DNA from: Neptuniibacter caesariensis
GTDB taxonomy: Bacteria; Pseudomonadota; Gammaproteobacteria; Pseudomonadales; Balneatricaceae
Direction of reading: 5' to 3'
Length of the DNA stretch: 64,000 nucleotides
Assembly (NCBI RefSeq): GCF_000153345.1
Contig: NZ_CH724126.1
Coordinates: forward strand, 470,493 to 534,492
Under the pieces are notes generated by a model. That model ran no database searches, had not been told where the DNA came from, and saw nothing but the letters and a program-made list of their open reading frames with translations. The translations under genes and the position numbers were made by a program. Below are positions 42,230 to 50,848 of the stretch, piece after piece. Numbering within the stretch: position 1 is the first letter of the stretch; the number at the start of each line of letters is the position of its first letter.

Positions 42230-43525
42230 TTAGTTAAAGCGCAAATGCAGTTTCTCAAATGCTTCCTGGTTCAATGCTTCGCGGAAATCAGGGTGGGCGA
42301 TTTCGATTAGGTTTTTGGCCCGCTCACGCAGGCTGCTTCCGCGCAGATCGACGACCCCATATTCAGTGGCAATATAATGCACATGAGCACGTGAGGTGAC
42401 GACCCCCGCGCCATCTGAAAGCGTCGTTGTAATACGGGAAACTTTTCCTTTAGCTGCAGTGGATGGCAGGGCAATGACGCCTCGCCCACCTTCGGAAAGT
42501 GAAGCTCCACGTACAAAGTCGACTTGCCCGCCAAAACCGGAGTAGATTTTAGTACCCATGGAGTCAGCTGAAACCTGGCCGCTCAGATCGATCTGTAGAG
42601 CGCTGTTAATAGACATGGCTTGGGGGTTGCGGCGGATACTGCGCATATCGTTTACATATTCGGTATCCAAAAAACGGACCGCCGGATTATCATCGACAAA
42701 GTCATACAGTGCCTGGCTACCAATGACAAAGCTGGTGACGATTTTACCCGGGTGGTTTTTCTTGTAAGCGCCCGTGATCACGCCTTTTTCCACCAAAGGA
42801 AGCAGCCCGTCGGAGAACATTTCCGTGTGGACTCCAAGGTCTTTTCGATCCCCTAAGCAAGCCAGAACGGCATCGGGAATCGCGCCTATACCTGTCTGAA
42901 TACAGTCGCGATCTTCAACCAGTGCAGCAACATTTTCGCCAATGGCTTGGTAGACATCATTTTGTTCAGCGGGTGCATGCAAACTCAATTCGGCAGCTTC
43001 TTCATAAACCGTATGGAAACGGTTATAGGCAATCACTCCATCACCATGGGTACGTGGCATTTTAGGATTGATATGGGCAATGATCTTGCCCGCTTTTTCT
43101 AGCGCAGCATTGGTTGCTTCAACAGAGATACCTAAAGAACAGTTTCCGTGCCTGTCAGGTGGGCTCACCTGAATAATGGCAGTATCGACCGCTTGGGCGC
43201 CACTGCGAATAAGTTTAGGCACTTCAGCCAGAAGCATGGGTACATAATCTGCATCGCCACGCTGTACAGCCTTACGGGTGACCGCGCTTACGAAATAGCA
43301 GCGACAGCGTAAGTGTCCTTGAAGTTCGGGTGCGACCATCATCGCAGCACCTTCGCCTTCGGTATGTAGTTGTAACAAGGTTAGATTGCGACGTGTTAAC
43401 GCATGTTTAGCCAGGCCTTTGAGTAAAAGATCCGGCGTGGCCGCCATGTTATGTGTCCAGATCGCTTCATTATCCTTAATAGAGGAAACCGCATCTTCAG
43501 GGCTATGGGCAATGCGTGGGGACAT
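42230..43525 (-). CDS. Acetyl-CoA hydrolase/CoA-transferase family (4-hydroxybutyrate CoA-transferase-like)
   Basis: Cytoplasmic class I CoA-transferase of 431 residues. QTGIGAIPDAVLACL and GVHTEMFSDGLLPLVEKGVITG carry the catalytic Glu, followed by the GFGGQVDFVRGASLSEGGRGVIALPSTA glycine-rich CoA loop and YGVVDLRGSSLRERAKNLIEIAHPDFR near the C-terminus. It likely moves CoA between acetyl-CoA and a short hydroxy- or acyl-acid. No pathway partner is adjacent; the next gene is a LysR regulator on the same strand. Confidence 0.87.
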   Translation of the reverse strand: MSPRIAHSPEDAVSSIKDNEAIWTHNMAATPDLLLKGLAKHALTRRNLTLLQLHTEGEGAAMMVAPELQGHLRCRCYFVSAVTRKAVQRGDADYVPMLLAEVPKLIRSGAQAVDTAIIQVSPPDRHGNCSLGISVEATNAALEKAGKIIAHINPKMPRTHGDGVIAYNRFHTVYEEAAELSLHAPAEQNDVYQAIGENVAALVEDRDCIQTGIGAIPDAVLACLGDRKDLGVHTEMFSDGLLPLVEKGVITGAYKKNHPGKIVTSFVIGSQALYDFVDDNPAVRFLDTEYVNDMRSIRRNPQAMSINSALQIDLSGQVSADSMGTKIYSGFGGQVDFVRGASLSEGGRGVIALPSTAAKGKVSRITTTLSDGAGVVTSRAHVHYIATEYGVVDLRGSSLRERAKNLIEIAHPDFREALNQEAFEKLHLRFN

Positions 43526-43624
43526 AGGGTCTGATCCTTAGAATAAATACATCGTTAGGGGGTTATAGCCTTTTACCGATTAAAAAGACAGGGAGGAAGG
43601 GTTCAGATCAACTGACAGAAACAC

Positions 43625-44527
43625 TTATTCCGCTAAGAGATGCTGATATCTCTCTGGAAAGTTATCCACAAGCCAGTCCATCAGAAGTTTAACTCTGTCC
43701 AGTTGATGACGTGCTGGTGGGCAAACCAGAGATAAAGGGGTCGTGATGCTCCATTCTTCCAGGATCTCTTCAAGTGCGCCGCTACGTATAGCCGGCTGCA
43801 CGTAGATATCAGCGAGCCGGGCAACGCCTAAACCTGACTTAGCAGCATCCAGCATGACCCGACCATTGGGGATCTTAAAGCCTTGTTTAAAGCTGATCTG
43901 ACACTGTTCTTGGTCTTTGTTAAAGGTCCAGTCAGTAACGCTACCGCAGATCATTGGTATGCCTGAGATATCCAGTGGATGTCTGATTGGCTTTTGTCGC
44001 TGAATAAATTCCGGACTGGCCACATAGCAGGTTTTAATCTGATGCAGTCTGCGTGCGATCAGGCTGGAGTCGGGGAGGTCGCCCATGCGCAGCACCAAGT
44101 CGTAATCATCTTTTAACAGATCGACCCTACGGCTGGAGAAATCCAGCTCAACACAGATGTCAGGATAGTGTTTTTGAAATTCAATAAGCAAAGGAGCGAT
44201 CACCGATTCGCCGATTAGCCCGCCCACACTGTTCATCTTAATTGTGCCGCTGATGATCTGTTTGTGAGCCACTGCCCATTCCTGTGCGGCATCTAACTGA
44301 GCAACGGCTGCTTCACAGCGTTGCAAATAGCCTTCACCCACTTCCGTGAGACGGATAGAACGCGTCGTTCGATAGAGCAACTGAAGGTTCAAGGTTTTTT
44401 CTAATTGGGAGACCTGTTGGCTTAAACTGGCTTTTGAGGTGCCGGTTTCCTCGGCGGCTAAGGTGAAGCTTCCACATTTGGCAACGGCAAGAAATGAGCG
44501 GATTCCGCTCCAGTAATGATCGTTCAT
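43625..44527 (-). CDS. LysR-family transcriptional regulator
   Basis: Regulator of about 300 residues. The N-terminal winged helix has SFLAVAKCGSFTLAAEETGTSKASLSQQVSQLEK, and the PBP2-like sensor domain covers about 90-300 (CrgA/AaeR-like subgroup). I choose the ATG at 44527; the frame extends three codons to a TTG. It is divergent from the SDR gene with about 110 bases between, the classic layout in which LysR proteins control the divergent gene. Confidence 0.9.
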   Translation of the reverse strand: MNDHYWSGIRSFLAVAKCGSFTLAAEETGTSKASLSQQVSQLEKTLNLQLLYRTTRSIRLTEVGEGYLQRCEAAVAQLDAAQEWAVAHKQIISGTIKMNSVGGLIGESVIAPLLIEFQKHYPDICVELDFSSRRVDLLKDDYDLVLRMGDLPDSSLIARRLHQIKTCYVASPEFIQRQKPIRHPLDISGIPMICGSVTDWTFNKDQEQCQISFKQGFKIPNGRVMLDAAKSGLGVARLADIYVQPAIRSGALEEILEEWSITTPLSLVCPPARHQLDRVKLLMDWLVDNFPERYQHLLAE

Positions 44528-44640
44528 TATTTTCAAACAATGTTTTTGGATTGTGTGTATTTATCATAATAGTTCTTTTCACGAAAATATCTCCACTGGC
44601 TGCAGCTAATGACTAATGAATTGATCGGGAGATATTGAAG

Positions 44641-45363
44641 ATGAATAAACCTCTGGTAGTGATAACCGGTGCCAGTTCCGGTATTGGCGCGGCAACGGCA
44701 AAGCATTTTAATAATGCAGGTTTCCCTCTGTTACTGTTGGCTAGACGTATTGAACAGCTGGAAGGGATGAATCTGGAAAACACTTTGTGCCGTCAGGTAG
44801 ACGTGACTAACCCCGAGGCACTACAGGCTGCGATTACTGAAGCGGAAGCCATTTATGGTGCGACCGATGCGATTATCAATAATGCAGGTTGTATGTTGCT
44901 CGGACAGCTGCATGACCAGGCCCCGAGTGAATGGCAGCAGATGTTTGCCGTTAATGTTCAGGGGGTCTTGCATGGCATCGGCGCGGTTCTTCCTGCAATG
45001 AAACAGCGTAAAGCGGGCACGATTATCAATATTAGCTCGATCGCTGGGCGAAAAACCTTCCCTAACCATGCGGCTTATTGTGGTACTAAATTCGCAGTTC
45101 ATGCCATGAGTGAAAATCTTCGTGAAGAGGTCGCAAATGATGGTGTGCGGGTCGTGACCATTGCACCAGGAGCGGTTGAAACAGAGCTGCTATCACATAC
45201 CACTTGTGATGAGATTAAGCAGGGCTATAGCGAGTGGAAAGAGGAGATGGGTGGCGCGATTCAGGCCGACGATGTAGCTGCCGCTATTTTATACGCCTAT
45301 CAGCAGCCTCAAAATGTATGTATCCGCGAGATTGTGATTGCAGCAACCCGACAGGAACCCTGA
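44641..45363 (+). CDS. Short-chain dehydrogenase/reductase
   Basis: NAD(P)-dependent SDR of 240 residues. The cofactor motif TGASSGIG is near residues 9-16, NNAG at about 84-87, the catalytic Ser in ISSIAG and the YxxxK motif in YCGTKFAVH. The C-terminal portion resembles YdfG-type serine/3-hydroxy-acid dehydrogenases. I start at the ATG at 44641, not the TTG two codons before. Likely target of the divergent LysR regulator. Confidence 0.88.
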   Translation: MNKPLVVITGASSGIGAATAKHFNNAGFPLLLLARRIEQLEGMNLENTLCRQVDVTNPEALQAAITEAEAIYGATDAIINNAGCMLLGQLHDQAPSEWQQMFAVNVQGVLHGIGAVLPAMKQRKAGTIINISSIAGRKTFPNHAAYCGTKFAVHAMSENLREEVANDGVRVVTIAPGAVETELLSHTTCDEIKQGYSEWKEEMGGAIQADDVAAAILYAYQQPQNVCIREIVIAATRQEP

Positions 45364-45382
45364 TTTTTAAAAGGTGGGTGGG

Positions 45383-45751
45383 TTATAGCCTGCCCTCCTT
45401 TTTTAGGCGCCGTTTCACCATCCAGTGGTATAGGGCAGCAGCGACAGGTTTAATAGCAGGTAGGCCAATCAACCAACCAATGAGCCTGTATTGAGGAATT
45501 CGCGCCATCAATACCTGATAGGCATCCAGTTCTGAGCGTATTTCGCCGTTATGATCGCGGATATGCAGTTCTAATAGTGCTGCTTTAGGATCGACTCCCA
45601 AGGCTTTTAGCTCTTCTTCTTTACCCGTGATATCAAACCAAATAACGTCTCCTTCGTTTGAGTCTAATCGCTCATAGTTCAAGCGGTCATCTACACAGCG
45701 AGGGCAGGCGCCATCGTAGAAAACAGTAATTTTGTGTTCAGACGTAGGCAC
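45383..45751 (-). CDS. DCC-family thiol-disulfide oxidoreductase (DUF393)
   Basis: Protein of 122 residues with the family hallmark FYDGACPRCVDD near the N-terminus, where D..C..C replaces the thioredoxin CxxC context, and a hydrophobic C-terminal region (RLIGWLIGLPAIKPVAAALYHWM) suggesting membrane association. Partner and substrate unknown. It converges on the SDR gene with a 19-base gap. Confidence 0.85.
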   Translation of the reverse strand: MPTSEHKITVFYDGACPRCVDDRLNYERLDSNEGDVIWFDITGKEEELKALGVDPKAALLELHIRDHNGEIRSELDAYQVLMARIPQYRLIGWLIGLPAIKPVAAALYHWMVKRRLKKEGRL

Positions 45752-45863
45752 GGCTTTTATCCTGACGAGAATGGTTTTCTAAAGTTTAGATTAGCTCGTG
45801 GGTGTCAGGTTGTAGAAAAAAATAGATAATGGTCTTTAAATGCCCATGTTCCATGGAGATAAA

Positions 45864-47012
45864 ATGGACTACCCCTCTAGCAAACTTCCCTCGGTTGGCC
45901 TGACTATCTTTTCGCAGATGACCGCATTGGCTAACCAGCAAAAAGCGATCAACCTGTCGCAAGGCTTTCCTGACTTTGATGGGCCTAAGCCGCTTTTAGA
46001 TGCGGTAGGCCGTTTTATTGCTGAGGGTAAGAATCAGTATGCACCGATGGCGGGTTTACCTGAACTCTGTCAGGCTGTCTCTGATAAAGTGTTTCGTTGT
46101 TACGGGCGAAAGCTGGAAGCCGAATCTGAAGTCACGATCACTTCCGGCGCAACCGAAGCCATTTTTGCAGCGATTAGTGCCACAGTGAATGCTGGGGATG
46201 AGGTGATCGTATTTGATCCCGCCTATGATAGTTATGAGCCTGCAGTGACACTGAACGGCGGAACAACCGTTCACATACCACTATTACCCCCACAATTTGC
46301 GATTGATTTCCAGCGGTTGCAGGATGCGATCACGCTCCGTACGCGGATGATTATTTTTAATTCACCGCACAACCCAACCGGGAGTGTGATGAGTAGTGAG
46401 GACCTTCTTCAGCTGGAACAGTTGCTGGAAGGCACCAATATCCTGCTGTTGTCCGACGAAGTCTATGAACACATTATTTTTGATAACCAGGTTCATCAGA
46501 GTTTTAATCGAAGCCCTATGTTGGCCGAGCGAAGTTTTATCGTATCTTCATTCGGGAAAACTTATCATGTCACGGGTTGGAAAGTGGGGTATTGCGTAGC
46601 GCCTGAAGCGCTGATGAAAGAGTTTCGTAAGGTACATCAATATCTGACGTTTAGTACCTCGACACCGATGCAGGCAGCAATCGCCGAGTACATGCAATCG
46701 GATGCAGAACATGATCAGAACCTACCGGTCTTTTATCAGCAAAAACGTGATCTGATGAACGAACGGCTCTCATCGAGCCGCTTTGGCATCATGCCATCAC
46801 CTGGAACCTATTTTCAGTTGTTAGATTACACAGCAATCAGTGACCTTTCAGATCAGGAATTTGTCCTGTGGTTATTAAAAGAAGCTGGGGTTGCCACCAT
46901 ACCTCTGTCGCCCTTTTATAAAGATGGCACCCAAACGGGGATGGTTCGTCTGTGTTTTGCTAAGAGTAGCGATACCCTGGAAAAAGCAGCGGAGCAGTTA
47001 TGCAGAATTTAA
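45864..47012 (+). CDS. ybdL: PLP aminotransferase, YbdL-like (methionine/glutamine transaminase type)
   Basis: Class I aminotransferase of 382 residues, highly similar along its length to E. coli YbdL: SKLPSVGLTIFSQMTALA, INLSQGFPDFDGP, NSPHNPTGSV, the Schiff-base Lys in SSFGKTYHVTGWKVGYC, and RLCFAKS at the end. The ATG at 45864 has GGAGAT 6 bases upstream and is preferred to the one at 45840. It overlaps the next gene, an omega-amidase, by 13 bases. Together they form a glutamine transaminase-omega-amidase route for salvaging alpha-keto acids such as keto-methylthiobutyrate. Confidence 0.9.
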   Translation: MDYPSSKLPSVGLTIFSQMTALANQQKAINLSQGFPDFDGPKPLLDAVGRFIAEGKNQYAPMAGLPELCQAVSDKVFRCYGRKLEAESEVTITSGATEAIFAAISATVNAGDEVIVFDPAYDSYEPAVTLNGGTTVHIPLLPPQFAIDFQRLQDAITLRTRMIIFNSPHNPTGSVMSSEDLLQLEQLLEGTNILLLSDEVYEHIIFDNQVHQSFNRSPMLAERSFIVSSFGKTYHVTGWKVGYCVAPEALMKEFRKVHQYLTFSTSTPMQAAIAEYMQSDAEHDQNLPVFYQQKRDLMNERLSSSRFGIMPSPGTYFQLLDYTAISDLSDQEFVLWLLKEAGVATIPLSPFYKDGTQTGMVRLCFAKSSDTLEKAAEQLCRI

Positions 47013-47779
47013 GAGTATCTCTGATCCAATCTGATCTGGAATGGCAGGATGCTGAAAAGAATCTTGAACATTTAGGCGAGAAGATAGCGTCTTTAAAGGG
47101 AACGACCGATCTTATTGTTTTACCCGAAATGTTTAATTCCGGGTTTAGTATGCAACCTGAGCGAGTGGCTGAAAAAGAGGGGGGGATAACTTGTCAGTGG
47201 CTTCTGGATCAGGCAGCGGCTTCAGATGCTGCAATCTGCGGAAGCCTCGCTATTGAGACTGAGCAAGGGTTTGCAAACCGCTTTATGTTTGTTACTCCGG
47301 ATGGCCAGCAAAGGTTTTATGATAAACGCCACTTGTTTCGTATGGGTAGCGAACATGAGCATTATACGCAGGGGCATGAGCGGTTAGTCTTTGAGTACAA
47401 GGGCTGGCGTATTCTGCCGCAGATCTGTTACGACCTGCGCTTCCCGGTTTGGAGCCGTAATCGCAACGATTATGATCTGGTCGTCTATGTAGCTAACTGG
47501 CCTGCACCAAGGCGAAAAGCCTGGCGAACCTTGCTGCATGCCCGGGCAATAGAAAACCAGTGTTACTGTGTTGGTGTGAATCGCGTTGGTTCAGACGGCA
47601 ACGGACTCGATTACTCTGGTGACAGTTTGCTGGTGGATTATCTGGGTGAACCGGTTATTGACCATGCTATCGATAAAGTATTTGTAGAAACGGCTCAGCT
47701 AAATGGAGAGGCGCTTAACGCTTTTCGTGAAAAGTTCCCCGCCTGGCGAGATGCCGATCAATTTCAGATCAGTCCCTAA
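47000..47779 (+). CDS. yafV: Omega-amidase, YafV-like (nitrilase superfamily)
   Basis: Cytoplasmic amidase of 259 residues hydrolysing alpha-ketoglutaramate and related omega-amides. The catalytic triad is visible: Glu in LPEMFNSGF, Lys in YDKRHLF, Cys in PQICYDLRFP, and the family WPAPRRKAWRTLLHARAIENQCY follows. The gene starts inside the 3' end of the ybdL-like gene. The overlap implies coordinated synthesis of transaminase and amidase, so the transamination is pulled forward. Confidence 0.9.
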   Translation: MQNLRVSLIQSDLEWQDAEKNLEHLGEKIASLKGTTDLIVLPEMFNSGFSMQPERVAEKEGGITCQWLLDQAAASDAAICGSLAIETEQGFANRFMFVTPDGQQRFYDKRHLFRMGSEHEHYTQGHERLVFEYKGWRILPQICYDLRFPVWSRNRNDYDLVVYVANWPAPRRKAWRTLLHARAIENQCYCVGVNRVGSDGNGLDYSGDSLLVDYLGEPVIDHAIDKVFVETAQLNGEALNAFREKFPAWRDADQFQISP

Positions 47780-47785
47780 GTGGTT

Positions 47786-49993
47786 TTACTTTACCTGGGC
47801 AGGGAAGGCCTGCTTCAGGTAAAGGATAAAGTCGCTTGCATTCAAGGGGCGAGAAAAATAATAACCCTGAATATGACGGCAACCCAATGACTCAATAATC
47901 TGCAGTTGCTTTTCATCCTCAACCCCTTCGGCAATGCACTTCATACCTAGTATGCGAGCCATCTCAATAATCGTTTTAACTAACTGATAGTCGTCCGCTG
48001 TCGAGGTGATATCAGTAATGAAGGAGCGATCTATCTTCAGGAAGTCGAAAGGAAATTTTTTCAGATAGGATAAAGAAGAATAGCCGGTACCAAAGTCATC
48101 CAGCGCTAGATTGAAACCGAAATCTTTCAGCGAAGTCAGGAGCCTTATGGCGAGCTCTGGGTCTTTGAGCATAAAGCTTTCAGTGAGTTCGATAGTAATG
48201 AGCTCGGCTGGTATCCCCATTTCTTTGGACAGGTTCAGAATAAAATCTTGCTGGGCTGTTTGTTCCAGATACTCAACCGGGGATCGATTGATAGAGATTT
48301 CAATCGGTTCGATGAGTGCAGAGTTGATCTCGCGTAACTCAGACAGTGCACGTTTAACGATCAAATAGCTTAACGGATGGATCAGCCCGGAATGTTCAGC
48401 GACCTTAATAAACTCACAAGGTGTTATTGGGCCTAGTTCATCATCCGTCCAGCGGGCAAGGGCTTCGCAACGGCTGACGCGACCTGTGGCGATATCAACA
48501 ATGGGCTGATAATGCAGTTCAATCCGTTCTTGTTCGATGGCATCGGCCAGTTTAAGGCGGATTTTCTGATGCCGTTCTGCTGCGGTACGAAGCCTGGGGG
48601 TAAATACCGCATAGCATGCACCACCGTTTTTCTTCGCTTCATATAATGCCTGGTCTGCACACTTAAAGAGCTCCTGACTATTATCCGCATCATGGGGAAA
48701 TAAACTGAGTCCGATTGAGGTTGAGCAGCGTAAGCGCAGGCCTTGTAGTTCAAAGACCTGATTGAAGGCTCCGACCAGAGATTGGGTCAACGTGTGAATA
48801 ACACTTTTGTCCGCATACTCGGCGAATATAGCAAACTCATCTCCGCCTAACCTTGCTAGCAGGTAGCTGTCCGGTAAAAGGTCATCAATCCTTTTTGCCA
48901 TCAACATCAATAATGCGTCACCTGTGCTGTGGCCCTGAATATCATTGATACTTTTGAAATCATCCATATCCAGCATGATGAAAGCAGCGGAGTTGTTGCG
49001 GGATTGAACACTAGTAAGCAGGGATTCCAGCCTCAGATTAAATTCATACCGGTTTAGCAAACCGGTAAGTGAGTCATGAGTGGCCTGGAACCTGATCAGC
49101 TTTTCCGCTTGTTTCTCTGCTGTGATATCACGATGAATAGCAACATAATGCTTTGCTACATTCAGTTCATCAGGAATCGTGGTGATTGAAGTGGAAACCG
49201 GGTAGGTGGTTCCATCCTTGTGCTGGTTCCACAGCTCACCTCGCCAGAAACCTTCTTTAACCAACGAATGCCATAATTTATCAGCGAGCCGTTTTTCTTG
49301 CTGGCCTGCACTAAGCCTTCTTGGGTTACTGCCTTTGAGTTCGTTGAGCGAGAAGCCGGACATCTCTTCCAAAGCTTTATTAACATAAAGTATTTCATTG
49401 TCGGCGTTGGTGATGATGATGCCGTCCTTCGAAAAATCGTAGACCTTTTGTGCGATCTGTAGCCGGTCGTTTTTTTCCTGAAGGAGAGATATCTCGTTTT
49501 TTAACAGGTGTTCGTATTTGATGCGTTCCAGTTCTCGTGAAGCTCGGGTCGAGAAGTTTAAGAAATACCGTTTAATCTCCCTGGCATCCTGCTCTGGAAT
49601 AGGGACGGTGAACAGTGCAGTTAGGATGCCGATAACCTCATTATTATCGTCTTTGAGGACAATGCCTAAATAACCTTCAATTGAGAGGTCTTTAAGGAAT
49701 TCATCTTCCGAATAGATATCGGCAACACCGCTTAGGATGCAAGCCTCTTCAGAGCAGCGAAGATCTTCACAGGGTGTGCCTGACAGGTTGTACCTGATCG
49801 CGGGGTAAAACTCGCCTTTACCATAGAAAGCGACAGTTTCGGCTTCATGTGCGCCATCCAGAATTCTGGCTACATAGGTATAATCAGCATTGATCAACTC
49901 CAGGAGTTTTTTGACCAATACATTGAAATATCCTTCACCACAAAGCTCGCTGAGTTCATCCGCACTGAACGTTAAGCTCTCTTGTATGGACAC
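47786..49993 (-). CDS. GAF-PAS-GGDEF-EAL cyclic-di-GMP protein
   Basis: Signalling protein of 735 residues. A GAF-like N-terminal domain (about 8-160, LLELINADYTYVARIL) contains several Cys (CEDLRCSEEACILSG). A PAS domain follows (about 180-295), then GGDEF with an intact RLGGDEF and EAL with EALARW and DDFGTGYSSLSYLKKFP. Both domains look active. Convergent with the omega-amidase, 6 bases apart. Confidence 0.88.
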   Translation of the reverse strand: MSIQESLTFSADELSELCGEGYFNVLVKKLLELINADYTYVARILDGAHEAETVAFYGKGEFYPAIRYNLSGTPCEDLRCSEEACILSGVADIYSEDEFLKDLSIEGYLGIVLKDDNNEVIGILTALFTVPIPEQDAREIKRYFLNFSTRASRELERIKYEHLLKNEISLLQEKNDRLQIAQKVYDFSKDGIIITNADNEILYVNKALEEMSGFSLNELKGSNPRRLSAGQQEKRLADKLWHSLVKEGFWRGELWNQHKDGTTYPVSTSITTIPDELNVAKHYVAIHRDITAEKQAEKLIRFQATHDSLTGLLNRYEFNLRLESLLTSVQSRNNSAAFIMLDMDDFKSINDIQGHSTGDALLMLMAKRIDDLLPDSYLLARLGGDEFAIFAEYADKSVIHTLTQSLVGAFNQVFELQGLRLRCSTSIGLSLFPHDADNSQELFKCADQALYEAKKNGGACYAVFTPRLRTAAERHQKIRLKLADAIEQERIELHYQPIVDIATGRVSRCEALARWTDDELGPITPCEFIKVAEHSGLIHPLSYLIVKRALSELREINSALIEPIEISINRSPVEYLEQTAQQDFILNLSKEMGIPAELITIELTESFMLKDPELAIRLLTSLKDFGFNLALDDFGTGYSSLSYLKKFPFDFLKIDRSFITDITSTADDYQLVKTIIEMARILGMKCIAEGVEDEKQLQIIESLGCRHIQGYYFSRPLNASDFILYLKQAFPAQVK

Positions 49994-50143
49994 CTGGAGT
50001 GGGCACCTCAGTAAACAGATTAGAGAATCTTTTCATTGTCTAATGAATATAGGTGACAGGTCGAGGACTTGCGAATAATCAGCTTTATCTGGATTAAGAG
50101 GTAGTTCGGAGCACGTTGTTGTAGAAATAATATACAGCTCGAA

Positions 50144-50202
50144 AATAATAGGCAGATAAGGGTAAAAAAATCTTGATTAAACGAATCAAACTGCCTATTA
50201 TT
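50144..50202. repeat. Nested inverted repeats upstream of tRNA-Thr
   Basis: Outer arms AATAATAGGCAG (50144-50155) and CTGCCTATTATT (50191-50202) are perfectly complementary over 12 bp. Inside the loop, TTGATT (50173-50178) and AATCAA (50184-50189) form a second stem. The structure ends 20 bases before tRNA-Thr, inside the 229-base gap from the GAF-PAS-GGDEF-EAL gene. It may be a transcribed leader structure or an operator. Confidence 0.6.
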
Positions 50203-50222
50203 CGCGTCCTCTTCTGAGATGT

Positions 50223-50298
<76 letters not shown>

Positions 50299-50312
50299 CT
50301 TTCTCCTTTTAT

Positions 50313-50723
50313 CTAAATCAGATTCTTAGCTAAAAACATTAGCCTAAGTCGCTCTGATAGTTCAATTTCCAGATGCTTTAACGATTCCATATTATCTGGA
50401 TGTTGGAAGTCCCAGCGTATATGCGCAGTATCTGTGGATAATTCTGGTAAGGCCTGGTGGGTCTTGTCACAGAGAGTAATAATCAGGTCAAAGTCATGGC
50501 CTTCCATCTCCTGCAACGATGTTGTGCTTAACGCACTGGATTGGGTGGAATATCCTCCTGCCCATTCTTGAATAAAATCAGGTACAGGTTGAGGCTCAAC
50601 TCCAGCACTCAGCGCCTGAACTTTTCCATGGCTAATGGAATTGGCTAGTACTTCAGCGACTTGGGAACGAACCGCATTGTGGCGGCAAACAAATAGCAGT
50701 TTCATAGGTTGTAAATTCGACAT
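50313..50723 (-). CDS. Low-molecular-weight phosphatase/arsenate reductase-family protein
   Basis: Protein of 136 residues of the LMW protein tyrosine phosphatase fold. The P-loop CRHNAVRS fits C-x5-R and the region LIITLCDK holds the Cys seen in thioredoxin-coupled ArsC proteins. The DP dipeptide of classical phosphatases reads HPDN. Arsenate reductase is the likelier role, but no other ars gene is adjacent. It is convergent with tRNA-Thr. Confidence 0.8.
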   Translation of the reverse strand: MSNLQPMKLLFVCRHNAVRSQVAEVLANSISHGKVQALSAGVEPQPVPDFIQEWAGGYSTQSSALSTTSLQEMEGHDFDLIITLCDKTHQALPELSTDTAHIRWDFQHPDNMESLKHLEIELSERLRLMFLAKNLI

Positions 50724-50805
50724 ACGGTTTCTTCATGATTCAGATCAGCCCTGAGTATAGAGCATGACGAAGGTGAGTGAGCTTACATAGATCAAGTACA
50801 GAAAG

Positions 50806-50826
50806 AAAAAGGGCCCATATGGGCCC
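50806..50826 (-). terminator. Terminator of the chemoreceptor gene
   Basis: The palindrome GGGCCCATATGGGCCC (50811-50826) is followed on the minus strand by five T, 22 bases after the chemoreceptor stop. Confidence 0.85.
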
Positions 50827-50848
50827 GGAAGAAAAGGTTAGCAGAGTG

